The notes beneath the pieces are model-generated. The model did no database searches. It had not been told where the DNA came from and saw nothing but the letters and a program-made list of their open reading frames with translations. The translations under genes and the position numbers were made by a program. Shown piece by piece: positions 15,429 to 22,040 of a stretch of DNA of 23,785 nt; position 1 is the stretch's first letter, and every line of letters starts with the position of its first letter. Source of the DNA: UKL13-2 sp031370625. GTDB lineage: Bacteria; Pseudomonadota; Gammaproteobacteria; Burkholderiales; Usitatibacteraceae. The stretch spans positions 1 through 23,785 of the forward strand of contig JANMQR010000309.1 in the NCBI GenBank assembly GCA_031370625.1, read 5' to 3'.

Positions 15429-16331
15429 GTGAAACCATCCTCCAACACGGCATCTATGAAAGCGACATCTTCGGCTGGAACCTTGCAGAAATTTTTGGCG
15501 CGTGCGGTGCACCACATTCGGGGGTGTGCGCTGATGCTGTTGTGCGCACAAATCGGTTGTGCCAATGCGCAAATTTTCAGCGTCGACACCGCAAGCACAT
15601 CGCCGCTTACTGGGCTGTGGTGGAACGCAAATGAGTCCGGCTGGGGTGCTTCAATCACGCAGCAATCAGACAAACTATTTGTTGCGATGTATGTTTATGA
15701 TGTCGCCGGAAACGCAACCTGGTACACCGTTTTCTGCGCCGTCAATGGCACCCTATGCACCGGCGATTTGCTCAAAAACAAAGGTGGCGTAACGCCCACT
15801 GCGCCGTGGAATGGCAGCAGTATCAGTAGCGCAAGAGTCGGCACGATGACTTTGCAATTCGCGAGCAACGATGCCGCCACGATGAGCTACACACTTGACG
15901 GCCTCATCAACGCCAAACAAATTACCCGCTTTGTTTTTGGCCCGCCGCCGCCAGTGGTGCCAGGTCTTGCAGGCACGTGGTTTGGCGCGATTATCGAGAC
16001 GCGCAACAACTGCACGCAATCGCAAAATAATGGTGGCCGCGCGACTTATGGTCAATACGATATTGGTATCGGCGCGGGATCAAGCGGCGCAATCTCTATT
16101 TCACTTGCAGGCGTTACCGGGCTGCAATGCACCTACAGCGGAAATTTCACCAGCAACGGTGCGCGCATCAATGCAAATGGAAATGTGTCGTGCAGCGATG
16201 GCAAACGCGGCACGTGGAAATCAACAAACATTGCGATCACCGCAAAATCGATGACGTTGGAATTGGATGTGAAATTGGATACGACCGAGACGTGTAATGT
16301 GGCGGCGATTTTGGGTGGGGTTAGACAGTGA
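15429..16331 (+). CDS. secreted protein with GLWWN-type beta domain
   Basis: The product (~300 residues) is exported: after a polar N-terminus come HIRGCALMLLCAQIGCANAQ and the mature start IFSVDTAS. Residues ~50-160 hold the repeated beta module widespread in proteobacterial secreted proteins (PLTGLWWNANESGWGASITQQ, LFVAMYVYDVAGNATWYTVFC). After a proline run (PPPPVVPG) a second beta domain starts with LAGTWFGAIIETRNNCTQSQ and has four cysteines that could pair. Function is unknown. The frame is open from 15402, inside the upstream terminator. GTG at 15429 with TGAGG before it is the best start, while ATG at 15456 has no ribosome site, so the exact start is uncertain. The N-terminal extension before the signal helix is unusually long. 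Confidence 0.7.
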   Translation: MKPSSNTASMKATSSAGTLQKFLARAVHHIRGCALMLLCAQIGCANAQIFSVDTASTSPLTGLWWNANESGWGASITQQSDKLFVAMYVYDVAGNATWYTVFCAVNGTLCTGDLLKNKGGVTPTAPWNGSSISSARVGTMTLQFASNDAATMSYTLDGLINAKQITRFVFGPPPPVVPGLAGTWFGAIIETRNNCTQSQNNGGRATYGQYDIGIGAGSSGAISISLAGVTGLQCTYSGNFTSNGARINANGNVSCSDGKRGTWKSTNIAITAKSMTLELDVKLDTTETCNVAAILGGVRQ

Positions 16332-16356
16332 TAAGGGGCCAATTTAAAACAGAAAC

Positions 16357-16418
16357 TCTAATTTGGGCGCGGTGTTCGAGAACTTTTTGCTCTGCAACGC
16401 CCGCCAATATTAGCCCAC
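16357..16418 (+). repeat. family-F dispersed repeat copy
   Basis: GGCGCGGTGTTCGAGAACTT and the following TTTGC ... CCCGCCAATATTAGCCCA line up base for base with 21867-21920 (GGTGCGGCATTTGAGTACTT ... CCCGTCAATATTAGGCCT). It is a degenerate but nearly full-length core copy. Confidence 0.6.
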
Positions 16419-16425
16419 TAAACTC

Positions 16426-16530
16426 TGTCATCCCGAACGGCTTCATGTGAGGGATCTGCTTTTCTTGCGCAAGGTTCCCTGCAACGAAACAGCAGATCCC
16501 TCACCCGATAAAGCCGGGTTCGGGATGACA
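16426..16530. repeat. family-D long palindrome (TGTCATCCCGAAC ... GTTCGGGATGACA)
   Basis: Outer arms 16426-16438 and 16518-16530 are perfect complements. Inner arms GTGAGGGATCTGCT (16447-16460) and AGCAGATCCCTCAC (16491-16504) are also perfect, leaving a ~30-base loop. Elements with this wording are common dispersed intergenic palindromes. It lies between the convergent GLWWN and aminopeptidase P genes and could form a bidirectional stem. Confidence 0.85.
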
Positions 16531-16553
16531 AATATTTGAATAGAGAATTATGC

Positions 16554-16573
16554 TGTAGCCCGGAAGGAGCAAC
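16554..16573 (+). repeat. family-C repeat remnant touching a stop codon
   Basis: TGTAGCCCGGAAGGAGCAAC matches the first 20 bases of the family-C copies at 21125 and 21955 and breaks off exactly at the stop codon (16573-16575) of the aminopeptidase gene. Confidence 0.65.
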
Positions 16574-18396
16574 TAAACCTTCAACGCCACCGTCCGCCGT
16601 TCAATCCACGCTTTCGCGTCCCCACTGACCAGCGGCAACAACCGTCGCGCGACCTCGGCGTGATACGCATTCAGCCACTCAATTTCATCGCGCCGCATTA
16701 ACGCCACATCAATTAAATGGGTATCAATCGGGCACAAGGTTAGCGTTTCAAATTTCAAAAAATCGCCAAACCCTTCATTACCTGCCGCGACATTGAGCAC
16801 CAGATTCTCGATCCGAATGCCCCATTTGCCATCGCGATACAGGCCCGGCTCAATGGACGTAATCATGCCCTCCTCCATCGCCGTGTGCGGCTCGGGCATG
16901 CCTTGGCTGATAGTCTGCGGGCCTTCGTGGACGTTCATGAAATAACCGACGCCGTGACCCGTGCCATGCCCGTAATCAAAGCCCGCCGCCCAAATCGGCG
17001 CACGGGCAATCGCATCGAGATACGGCGACTTCACACCCTTTGGGAAGCGCGCAACGGATAGCGCAATCGTGCCCTTCAATACCAGCGTGTAATCGCGTTT
17101 TTGTTCCGCCGTGATCGCGGCCGGATTGCCAATCGGCCACACGCGCGTGATGTCGGTGGTGCCACCCAAATATTGGCCGCCGGAATCGATTAACAATAAT
17201 CCATCACCTTCGATTACGGCGGCAGTCGCAACTTCTGCACGATAGTGATTTAACGCGCCATTGGCTTTGAAACCTGCGATGGTCGCAAAGCTACGGCTAA
17301 CGAAACCCTCGCGACGCGAACGTGCCTCAGTGAGTTTTTCATCGATGGTCACTTCGGTAATCTTTTCGTGACCTTGCGCTCTTTCAAACCACGCATAAAA
17401 CTCTGCCATCGCCGCACCATCCTGCTCCATCGTGCGACGCACATAATCGCGCTCGGCTTCGGTCTTCTTCGATTTTGCAAACGTGGTCGGGTTCACTTGC
17501 TCAATCACCTTCACGCTCGCAGGCACAGCCTCGCGCGAGCGATGCGTGATGCGACGTGGGTCGATCAATAGCGTTTCGTTTGACGAAATTTGTCCGAGAC
17601 ACGCGGCAACCGAGTCATACGCCGCAACGTGTACGCCATCTAATTTTAATTCCGCTTCAAGGGCTAAAGAAATTTTTCCCGGCATCACAAAAATGGTCGC
17701 ATCCGTTGTCGAGATCAACGCATGCGCCACAAACACCGGATTAAAACTCACGTCGCTGCCACGCAGATTAAACAAGTAGGCGATGTCATCGAGGGTTGAG
17801 ATGAAATGCCAGTCCGCATGGACGGCGTTCATCGCGGCGCGCGTCGCAGCGAGCTTGTCCGCGCGCGCAACGGTTGCGTGCGGGCCGACGTGCGTGTACA
17901 CGGCCGCCTGCGGGAGTGCGGGACGATTGTTCCATGTTGCCTCCAGCACATCACAGTCGGTGCGCAAATTGACGCCGCGCGCGGTCAAGGCGGCCTCAAG
18001 CGCACGCGCAGAGGCGAGTGCAAGTACCGCGCCATCCACCGCCACATTGTTACCTGCGGCCACGTTATTCGCCAACCAATCCACATGCTCCGCACTCGCG
18101 CCAGATTTGATTTTGAAAAGCTGAATCCCGGTACCTGCTAATTCGCGCTCCGCCTGCTGCCAATAGCGGGAATCCGCAAACAGCAGCGCACGATCCAGCG
18201 TGACGACCAGCGTGCCCATCGAGCCCGTAAAACCCGAAAGCCATTCGCGACTCTTCCAACGCTCAGGTAAATATTCAGAAAGATGCGGGTCACTCGACGG
18301 CACCAGCAGCGCGTGAATATTTTCGTGCTTCATCGAATCGCGAAGGGTGGCGAGGCGGTTGATGATGATCGGATTATTCGTGATTGGCGTGTCCAT
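16573..18396 (-). CDS. aminopeptidase P family metallopeptidase (Xaa-Pro aminopeptidase, M24B)
   Basis: A 607-residue cytosolic enzyme that removes an N-terminal residue preceding proline. It has the long three-domain form: N-terminal creatinase-like domains (HALLVPSSDPHLSEYLPERW, SREWLSGFTGSMGTLVVT, ADSRYWQQAERELAG; then HADWHFISTLDDIAYLFNLRGSDV) and the C-terminal pita-bread domain. All five metal ligands are visible: Asp404 and Asp415 (LLIDSGGQYLGGTTDITRVW), His481 (HGTGHGVGYFMNVHEG), Glu516 (SIEPGLY) and Glu530 (GIRIENL). The frame is open from 18429, but neither ATG has a strong ribosome site. The one at 18396 (MDTPITNNPIIINRLATLR) gives a family-typical N-terminus and is preferred; the longer form would add 11 residues. 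Its stop abuts a repeat remnant. Confidence 0.92.
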   Translation of the reverse strand: MDTPITNNPIIINRLATLRDSMKHENIHALLVPSSDPHLSEYLPERWKSREWLSGFTGSMGTLVVTLDRALLFADSRYWQQAERELAGTGIQLFKIKSGASAEHVDWLANNVAAGNNVAVDGAVLALASARALEAALTARGVNLRTDCDVLEATWNNRPALPQAAVYTHVGPHATVARADKLAATRAAMNAVHADWHFISTLDDIAYLFNLRGSDVSFNPVFVAHALISTTDATIFVMPGKISLALEAELKLDGVHVAAYDSVAACLGQISSNETLLIDPRRITHRSREAVPASVKVIEQVNPTTFAKSKKTEAERDYVRRTMEQDGAAMAEFYAWFERAQGHEKITEVTIDEKLTEARSRREGFVSRSFATIAGFKANGALNHYRAEVATAAVIEGDGLLLIDSGGQYLGGTTDITRVWPIGNPAAITAEQKRDYTLVLKGTIALSVARFPKGVKSPYLDAIARAPIWAAGFDYGHGTGHGVGYFMNVHEGPQTISQGMPEPHTAMEEGMITSIEPGLYRDGKWGIRIENLVLNVAAGNEGFGDFLKFETLTLCPIDTHLIDVALMRRDEIEWLNAYHAEVARRLLPLVSGDAKAWIERRTVALKV

Positions 18397-18607
18397 GCTC
18401 ACTCGATGAAATATTGTTTGGATCGACATTATTGCTGACGATGGCTACGGACGCACATGAATTGTGGCATTTGATTTTAATGTTGAAACGCTAGTATTGG
18501 CGGGGTTATTGGGGCATAAATGGCTGAAAGTATCCGTAGATATTGGGGTTTGTAATTCTCTAACCTAATTTCTCATTTGTCAGTGACCCCAAATACTTCA
18601 CTGACGA
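18397..18607. other. intergenic stretch with faint family-F remnant
   Basis: This stretch lies upstream of the aminopeptidase gene. CGCTAGTATTGGCGGGG at ~18489-18505 is close to the reverse complement of CCCGCCAATATTAGC in the family-F copy at 16400-16414, so reversed fragments of that family lie on both sides of the gene. Nothing else was recognised. Confidence 0.35.
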
Positions 18608-18654
18608 GTTCCTTCCCCCGGTGACGGGGAAGGTTAGGATGGGGGCGATGCCTG
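18608..18654 (+). repeat. family-E repeat copy
   Basis: GTTCCTTCCCCCGGTGACGG, followed by GGAAGGTTAGGATGGGGGCG and ATGCCTGC, is shared with 21221-21292, where the two halves are split by ~29 extra bases. The element is not palindromic overall. It lies ~140 bases past the stop of the exported-protein gene. Confidence 0.7.
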
Positions 18655-18795
18655 CTGCGACGACACCCCCGTTCCGGCACGCGGTTATGCATGGAGTCAC
18701 CACGGACATCACGGCTGGGGCTGGCACCACCATCGTCATGGATGGCATCGCGGTTGGCGTTGAAAATAATTTTCAGGGTGAGCAACGCGCCCTGA

Positions 18796-19755
18796 TCACT
18801 TCACTGTTTGATAAACCATTTTGACCTTCACAACCTGCGTGCCCTCGCCTAACTGCGCAGTCGTTGTCGATTCAGCTTCAATGATCCAGCCGGTTTTTTG
18901 CTCTATGCGCTGCATCGTCACAGAGCCGGCTGTCGTACCGCGTTTGTCCAGAGCCTCGATGTCACTTTTGAATACCTTACCAGCGCCAGCTTGCGCCACC
19001 ATCTTTCTAATGGCGGCTTTATATTCTTTGGCATCGAAGCGAATAATCTGTTTCACCGAAAATTCCCCGCTTCCTTTAGCGCCGGATTTTGCTTCTATGG
19101 AAACCGTGCCGAGCAATGGCTCCCCGCCAAAAGGGTTGGGTAAGCTGGTAGATAAAGATGAGGGCGTGTCAGTTTCATAAACCTCGCCAATCACACCGGC
19201 AAACTCGTTTATGAAACCTGTTGCCTGCGCAACAGTAACGGCGTCTGCGAATAAAAGCTTGCGGAAGCTCTGCGCTATCTCCACCCGGGTGTCGCGATCA
19301 ACAGACATGCCGAACAGCAATGGGGAATCTTCGAGTGAGGTAAAAATTTTTTCGCGAACAGCGACTAAATTGGGCAAGGCTACATTTCCGACTTCCGGCT
19401 CAAGCGTCGCATCCAGCGGCGTATCTGAGAGCCGAAGCCACAGCATCTGATGAAGTGAAGGTGTCTTGCAAGCATCGTCGAGCTTCAGCGCCGAAAGTAG
19501 AAAACGCAAGTTTGCTGATTTTCCTTCACGCTTCAACACCTCCACGCGAAGCAGCCCATTCAATGTGCAGTTGCCACCCCGCAAGTCTCCCAACCGTTCC
19601 GTGCGAGAGCTAAGCTGATAATGACGAACTTGCCCAGCCACCCAACCAAATGGCACCGTGATTGTTTCTGCAAATGCAGGCGTTATCAACATAGATAGCG
19701 CAGCAAAAAAATATCCGACACGCTTGCGTGCGAGCGAAAAAATCAGTTTAGACAT
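18796..19755 (-). CDS. exported protein of unknown function
   Basis: The 319-residue product has a clear signal peptide (FSLARKRVGYFFAALSMLITPAFA, cleavage after AFA). The mature protein begins ETITVPFGWVAGQVRHYQLS and has no other membrane segment, no lipobox and one Cys near mature residue 35 (GGNCTLNG) and one near 67 (DDACKTP) that could pair. Sequence such as VEVLKREGKSANLRFLLSALKLDD and GSVTMQRIEQKTGWIIEAES resembles beta-rich periplasmic proteins in general wording, but no family was recognised. GGGAA precedes the ATG. The gene is isolated between repeats. It is convincingly coding because of its length, signal peptide and start site. Confidence 0.7.
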   Translation of the reverse strand: MSKLIFSLARKRVGYFFAALSMLITPAFAETITVPFGWVAGQVRHYQLSSRTERLGDLRGGNCTLNGLLRVEVLKREGKSANLRFLLSALKLDDACKTPSLHQMLWLRLSDTPLDATLEPEVGNVALPNLVAVREKIFTSLEDSPLLFGMSVDRDTRVEIAQSFRKLLFADAVTVAQATGFINEFAGVIGEVYETDTPSSLSTSLPNPFGGEPLLGTVSIEAKSGAKGSGEFSVKQIIRFDAKEYKAAIRKMVAQAGAGKVFKSDIEALDKRGTTAGSVTMQRIEQKTGWIIEAESTTTAQLGEGTQVVKVKMVYQTVK

Positions 19756-19896
19756 CGGGTTCCCAAGATTGTAAAAAGTCTTGAATATACTGGATGGAAA
19801 GTGAAAGCGCCTTCAACATACTTTTATTCCTACTGTGTGCCTAAATTTGCAATTCGTTTCTATTCACATTACAGCAGCACAGATGCGTGGTTTTTT
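19756..19896. other. 5' region of the exported-protein gene
   Basis: On the minus strand TATATT (near 19785-19790) could be a -10 box for the 19755 start, but no well-spaced -35 is visible. No open frame of substance. Confidence 0.3.
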
Positions 19897-19971
19897 GTAG
19901 GGTGGGCAAGCTTCATCTGCCCACGTGTTTGTGCCAATACCGCGTGGGCAAATGAAGCTTGCCCACCCTAC
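19897..19971. repeat. family-A palindromic repeat, near-perfect hairpin
   Basis: The 20-base arms GTAGGGTGGGCAAGCTTCAT (19897-19916) and its exact complement (19952-19971) continue inward with TGCCCACG (19918-19925) and CGTGGGCA (19943-19950) after a single mismatch. The result is a 29-pair stem with a 17-base loop. The outer bases match the copy at 8310-8398. Confidence 0.9.
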
Positions 19972-20123
19972 GCCAACTCATAATTAATGACACGGTAGGA
20001 TTATTCAAACAGCAGATATCGCGAAATGGATTTTGCCAACTCACCGTTCGCAAATTCGTTTAATGGTTTCATCAAAGATTGGCTTTTAGTTGCATGCAAG
20101 TCTTACTAAAACTTAACGCAACT

Positions 20124-20211
20124 CGCAGCGCGAGCAGAGCAACGCGAATCCCGCCGAATGAGATTCAAAATTTCGCATGCGGCGCAAACCGTTGCACTCA
20201 AAGCGCCCTAC
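20124..20211 (+). repeat. family-B repeat, left copy (88 bp)
   Basis: It aligns without gaps to 20901-20988 with about 15 differences in 88 bases, in the same orientation. Its last 14 bases overlap the 3' end of the mini-TctA gene and supply its final codons and stop. Confidence 0.85.
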
Positions 20212-20875
20212 GCCACCTCATTAAAATGAAGCGCATCAACAACGCCAAACACATAAACGCAATCAAACCCATCACAATTGGCCGCTGTAGGTTCACCAGC
20301 ACATCACCTCGCGAAAGAAGCAGCGCGCGACGTAGGTTCTCCTCAACCATCGCGCCGAATACAAAGCCAAAATGGAGGACTACGCTCGGTATTTCGACGC
20401 GATAAAACCACACGCCAATGATCGACAGAATCAGCAAAATACCGAGCATGATTTGCGGCGAATCAAGAATTTCATCCATCGGCAACATCACCGCAATTGT
20501 CACCAACAGCGCGCCGCGCCACAATGCGTTGACGAACGAGAATTGCGATTCCGTCAAACGCGATTGCAGATATATCGCCAGCCTCGTACGCGGCGCATGC
20601 ATGATGAGCACGCGCGGCAGCAACACAAACGCGATCAACACCAGCCACGCAGAAATACCATCCGCAAGAATCTCCGCACCACCCGTGAATCGCGCTACGC
20701 CTGAATTCACGTCCACACCAATCATCGCCAATAACATCCCCGTAGCAATCGCACCCAGCGCGTGAATGACCGTGCGCGACGTGAACAAGCCGATCACCAA
20801 TAACACGCAAGCAATTAAAGCGAGATATTCAGCGGGGCCGAATTTGAAGGCGATGGATTGGAGGAAGGAAGTCAT
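20198..20875 (-). CDS. miniature TctA-like membrane protein (tripartite tricarboxylate transporter relic or derivative)
   Basis: The 225-residue polytopic protein starts where normal ~500-residue TctA proteins are already one-third through. KFGPAEYLALIACVLLVIGL and LGAIATGMLLAMIGVDVNSGVARFTGGAEILADGI match the TctA segment FGPAEY...GLxGxDxxSGxxRFTFGxxxLxDG. It then skips the family's central PGGG and SFIPLLTLGIPSN-type substrate regions. It resumes with IGVWFYRVEIPSVVLHFGFVFGAMVEENLRRALLLSRGDV, matching the family's GFxLGPMxEExxRRALxxSxGD end. The reading frame is intact. There is no visible ribosome site, and the gene lies between two direct repeats, one of which forms its stop. It is probably a decayed remnant, possibly a retained small membrane protein; no TctB or TctC gene is nearby. 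Confidence 0.65.
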   Translation of the reverse strand: MTSFLQSIAFKFGPAEYLALIACVLLVIGLFTSRTVIHALGAIATGMLLAMIGVDVNSGVARFTGGAEILADGISAWLVLIAFVLLPRVLIMHAPRTRLAIYLQSRLTESQFSFVNALWRGALLVTIAVMLPMDEILDSPQIMLGILLILSIIGVWFYRVEIPSVVLHFGFVFGAMVEENLRRALLLSRGDVLVNLQRPIVMGLIAFMCLALLMRFILMRWRRAL

Positions 20876-20900
20876 TATTTTCAGTAATTTTAATGCGGTT

Positions 20901-20988
20901 CGTAGGGCGGGCTGAGCAACGCGAATCCCGCCGGATGTGACTCAAATTTTCGCATTCGGCGCAAATCGCTACGCTCAGTGCGCCCTAC
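20901..20988 (+). repeat. family-B repeat, right copy (88 bp)
   Basis: Direct copy of 20124-20211. Its ends CGTAGGGCG and CGCCCTAC can pair, as can internal AATCCCGCCG/ATTCGGCG segments, so it is partly palindromic. It begins 25 bases upstream of the mini-TctA ATG, where a promoter would be expected. Confidence 0.85.
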
Positions 20989-20991
20989 AAA

Positions 20992-21210
20992 ATATTATTT
21001 ATAACTCAAGCACTGGTGAGGCGTTTGAGGACTTTTTAGCCTGCACCCGTCCGGGTGTCTCCATCGAAAACACACGCAGATATTAGGCCTTACGATTTTT
21101 TACCAATGAAAATAGAACCGCAAATGTAGCCCGAACGGAGCAACGCGGATTCCGGGTTTTTCCATGCTCCACCGCCGACCCGCAATGCGCGTTGGTTCTT
21201 ACGGGCAACG
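20992..21210 (+). repeat. composite repeat (family F + family C), left copy flanking the HTH pair
   Basis: The order of elements is the same as at 21842-22040: TTATTT, CAAGCACTGGTG, ACTTTTTAGCCTG, ATATTAGGCCTTA, then AATGAAAATAGAACCGCAAA leading into TGTAGCCCG...GGAGCAACGCG...TTCCGGG, and a closing CTTACGGGC. It has about 20 extra bases relative to the right copy. Confidence 0.75.
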
Positions 21211-21220
21211 CGCTGACCAG

Positions 21221-21292
21221 TCCCTTCCCCCGGCGACGGGGCCCCCACAGGGACTTCCTACGGTCGAACGTTAGGATGGGGGCGATGCCTGC
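21221..21292 (+). repeat. family-E repeat copy with internal insertion
   Basis: CCCTTCCCCCGGCGACGGGG (21222-21241) and TTAGGATGGGGGCGATGCCT (21271-21290) match 18609-18652 but are separated by ~29 bases beginning CCCCCACAGGGACTTCC. It ends four bases before the stop codon of the small minus-strand gene. Confidence 0.7.
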
Positions 21293-21295
21293 TTG

Positions 21296-21487
21296 CTACA
21301 AATCTCTATCCCGACCTTTGACTAACGGCAAACCCGCATCCGCAATCAACCCCAACGCTGCCGTCAAATCACCCGCATCGCCCGTTTCGCGTGCCGCATC
21401 CAACAACGCTGCGCAGTTAGCAGGTTCCTCTCGAAACCACGCAAGCGTTGCATGGCGATGCGAATCACTTCGCGGCTTATTTTTCAT
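21296..21487 (-). CDS. small protein, possibly truncated antitoxin-like (COG3636-like N-terminus)
   Basis: The 63-residue product reads HATLAWFREEPANCAALLDAARETGDAGDLTAALGLIADAGL. This resembles the N-terminal half of small 'addiction module antidote' regulators (…DPEEAAAYLNAALEEGDPEALLAALRDIAEA…). The HTH half of that family is missing: the protein ends KGRDRDL just before a repeat. It overlaps the upstream HTH gene by 11 bases, so it should be translationally coupled to it. It may be a real small partner or a toxin/antitoxin gene cut short by repeat insertion. Assignment is tentative and no toxin gene is visible beside it. Confidence 0.5.
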   Translation of the reverse strand: MKNKPRSDSHRHATLAWFREEPANCAALLDAARETGDAGDLTAALGLIADAGLPLVKGRDRDL

Positions 21488-21806
21488 TGATGAGTTTCTC
21501 CAAACATTCCTTCATTCTGCGCTCGGCAATAACATCGAAATGACCAAGCCGCATCCGCGCGGCCTTCTCCACAGGCAAATCCATCCGCGACGCAAATTCA
21601 CCTGGCGAAAGTCCGAGGCGACGAATTTCTTTGATGAGTTGCGCCATGAGTTTCGATTTTCTTTTGAGGCTTTCAGGATTGTGCAAGCCCAAATCGGCGT
21701 ACACATTGCCGCTGCTTGCCATGCAGTCAATTGTGCGTACGCGCGGCTTTGCGGGCGGTGTTGAATCAACGGCGTTTCTTGAAATCTTTGTAGTCGTTGA
21801 TGGCAT
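21477..21806 (-). CDS. HTH (XRE/HigA-like) regulator, diverged antitoxin-like
   Basis: The 109-residue protein has a basic, Pro-containing N-terminus, then SSGNVYADLGLHNPESLKRKSKLMAQLIKEIRRLGLSPGEFASRMDLP. This matches the opening of HigA-type XRE antitoxins (NVFxDLGxxxAxxLxxRxxLMxxLxxxIxxxGLTQxEAAxxLGV). The recognition region (VEKAARMRLGHFDVIAERRMKECLEKLINEK) is unlike the usual SQPRVSDLxRGKIDxFSID, so DNA binding may be changed. GGAG seven bases before ATG (21813-21816) supports the start. It heads a two-gene unit with an 11-base overlap into the small gene. The pair is bracketed by ~200-bp direct repeats. A partner RelE/HigB-type toxin is expected upstream for this family but is absent. 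Confidence 0.65.
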   Translation of the reverse strand: MPSTTTKISRNAVDSTPPAKPRVRTIDCMASSGNVYADLGLHNPESLKRKSKLMAQLIKEIRRLGLSPGEFASRMDLPVEKAARMRLGHFDVIAERRMKECLEKLINEK

Positions 21807-21841
21807 GTTCGAGCTCCATTTTTAGAGATGGCTTTTATGCA

Positions 21842-22040
21842 GAATTATTTTTTATAGGTCAAGCATTGGTGCGGCATTTGAGTACTTTTTAGCCTGAAAC
21901 ACCCGTCAATATTAGGCCTTAATATTTTTCACCTATGAAAATCGAACCGCAAATGTAGCCCGGAGGGAGCAACGCGTATTCCGGGGTTTTCCATACGCCA
22001 CGACCGTCCCGTAATGCGCTTCGCTTCTTACGGGCTACGC
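21842..22040 (+). repeat. composite repeat (family F + family C), right copy flanking the HTH pair
   Basis: Direct copy of 20992-21210. The family-C half (21955-22040: TGTAGCCCGGAGGGAGCAAC to TTACGGGCTACG) has pairing ends GTAGCCCG/CGGGCTAC. Its last 13 bases overlap the Ntn-hydrolase-like gene and provide its final codons and stop. Confidence 0.8.

Noticed and set aside
21192..21764. Plus-strand open frame of 190 codons opposite the HTH pair
   Set aside because: It starts inside repeats and is antisense to two overlapping genes with good start signals; residues are typical of an antisense shadow.
20124..22040. Repeat-bracketed segments as insertion sequences or composite transposons
   Set aside because: No transposase or recombinase is encoded within or next to the repeats, and no target-site duplication is evident.
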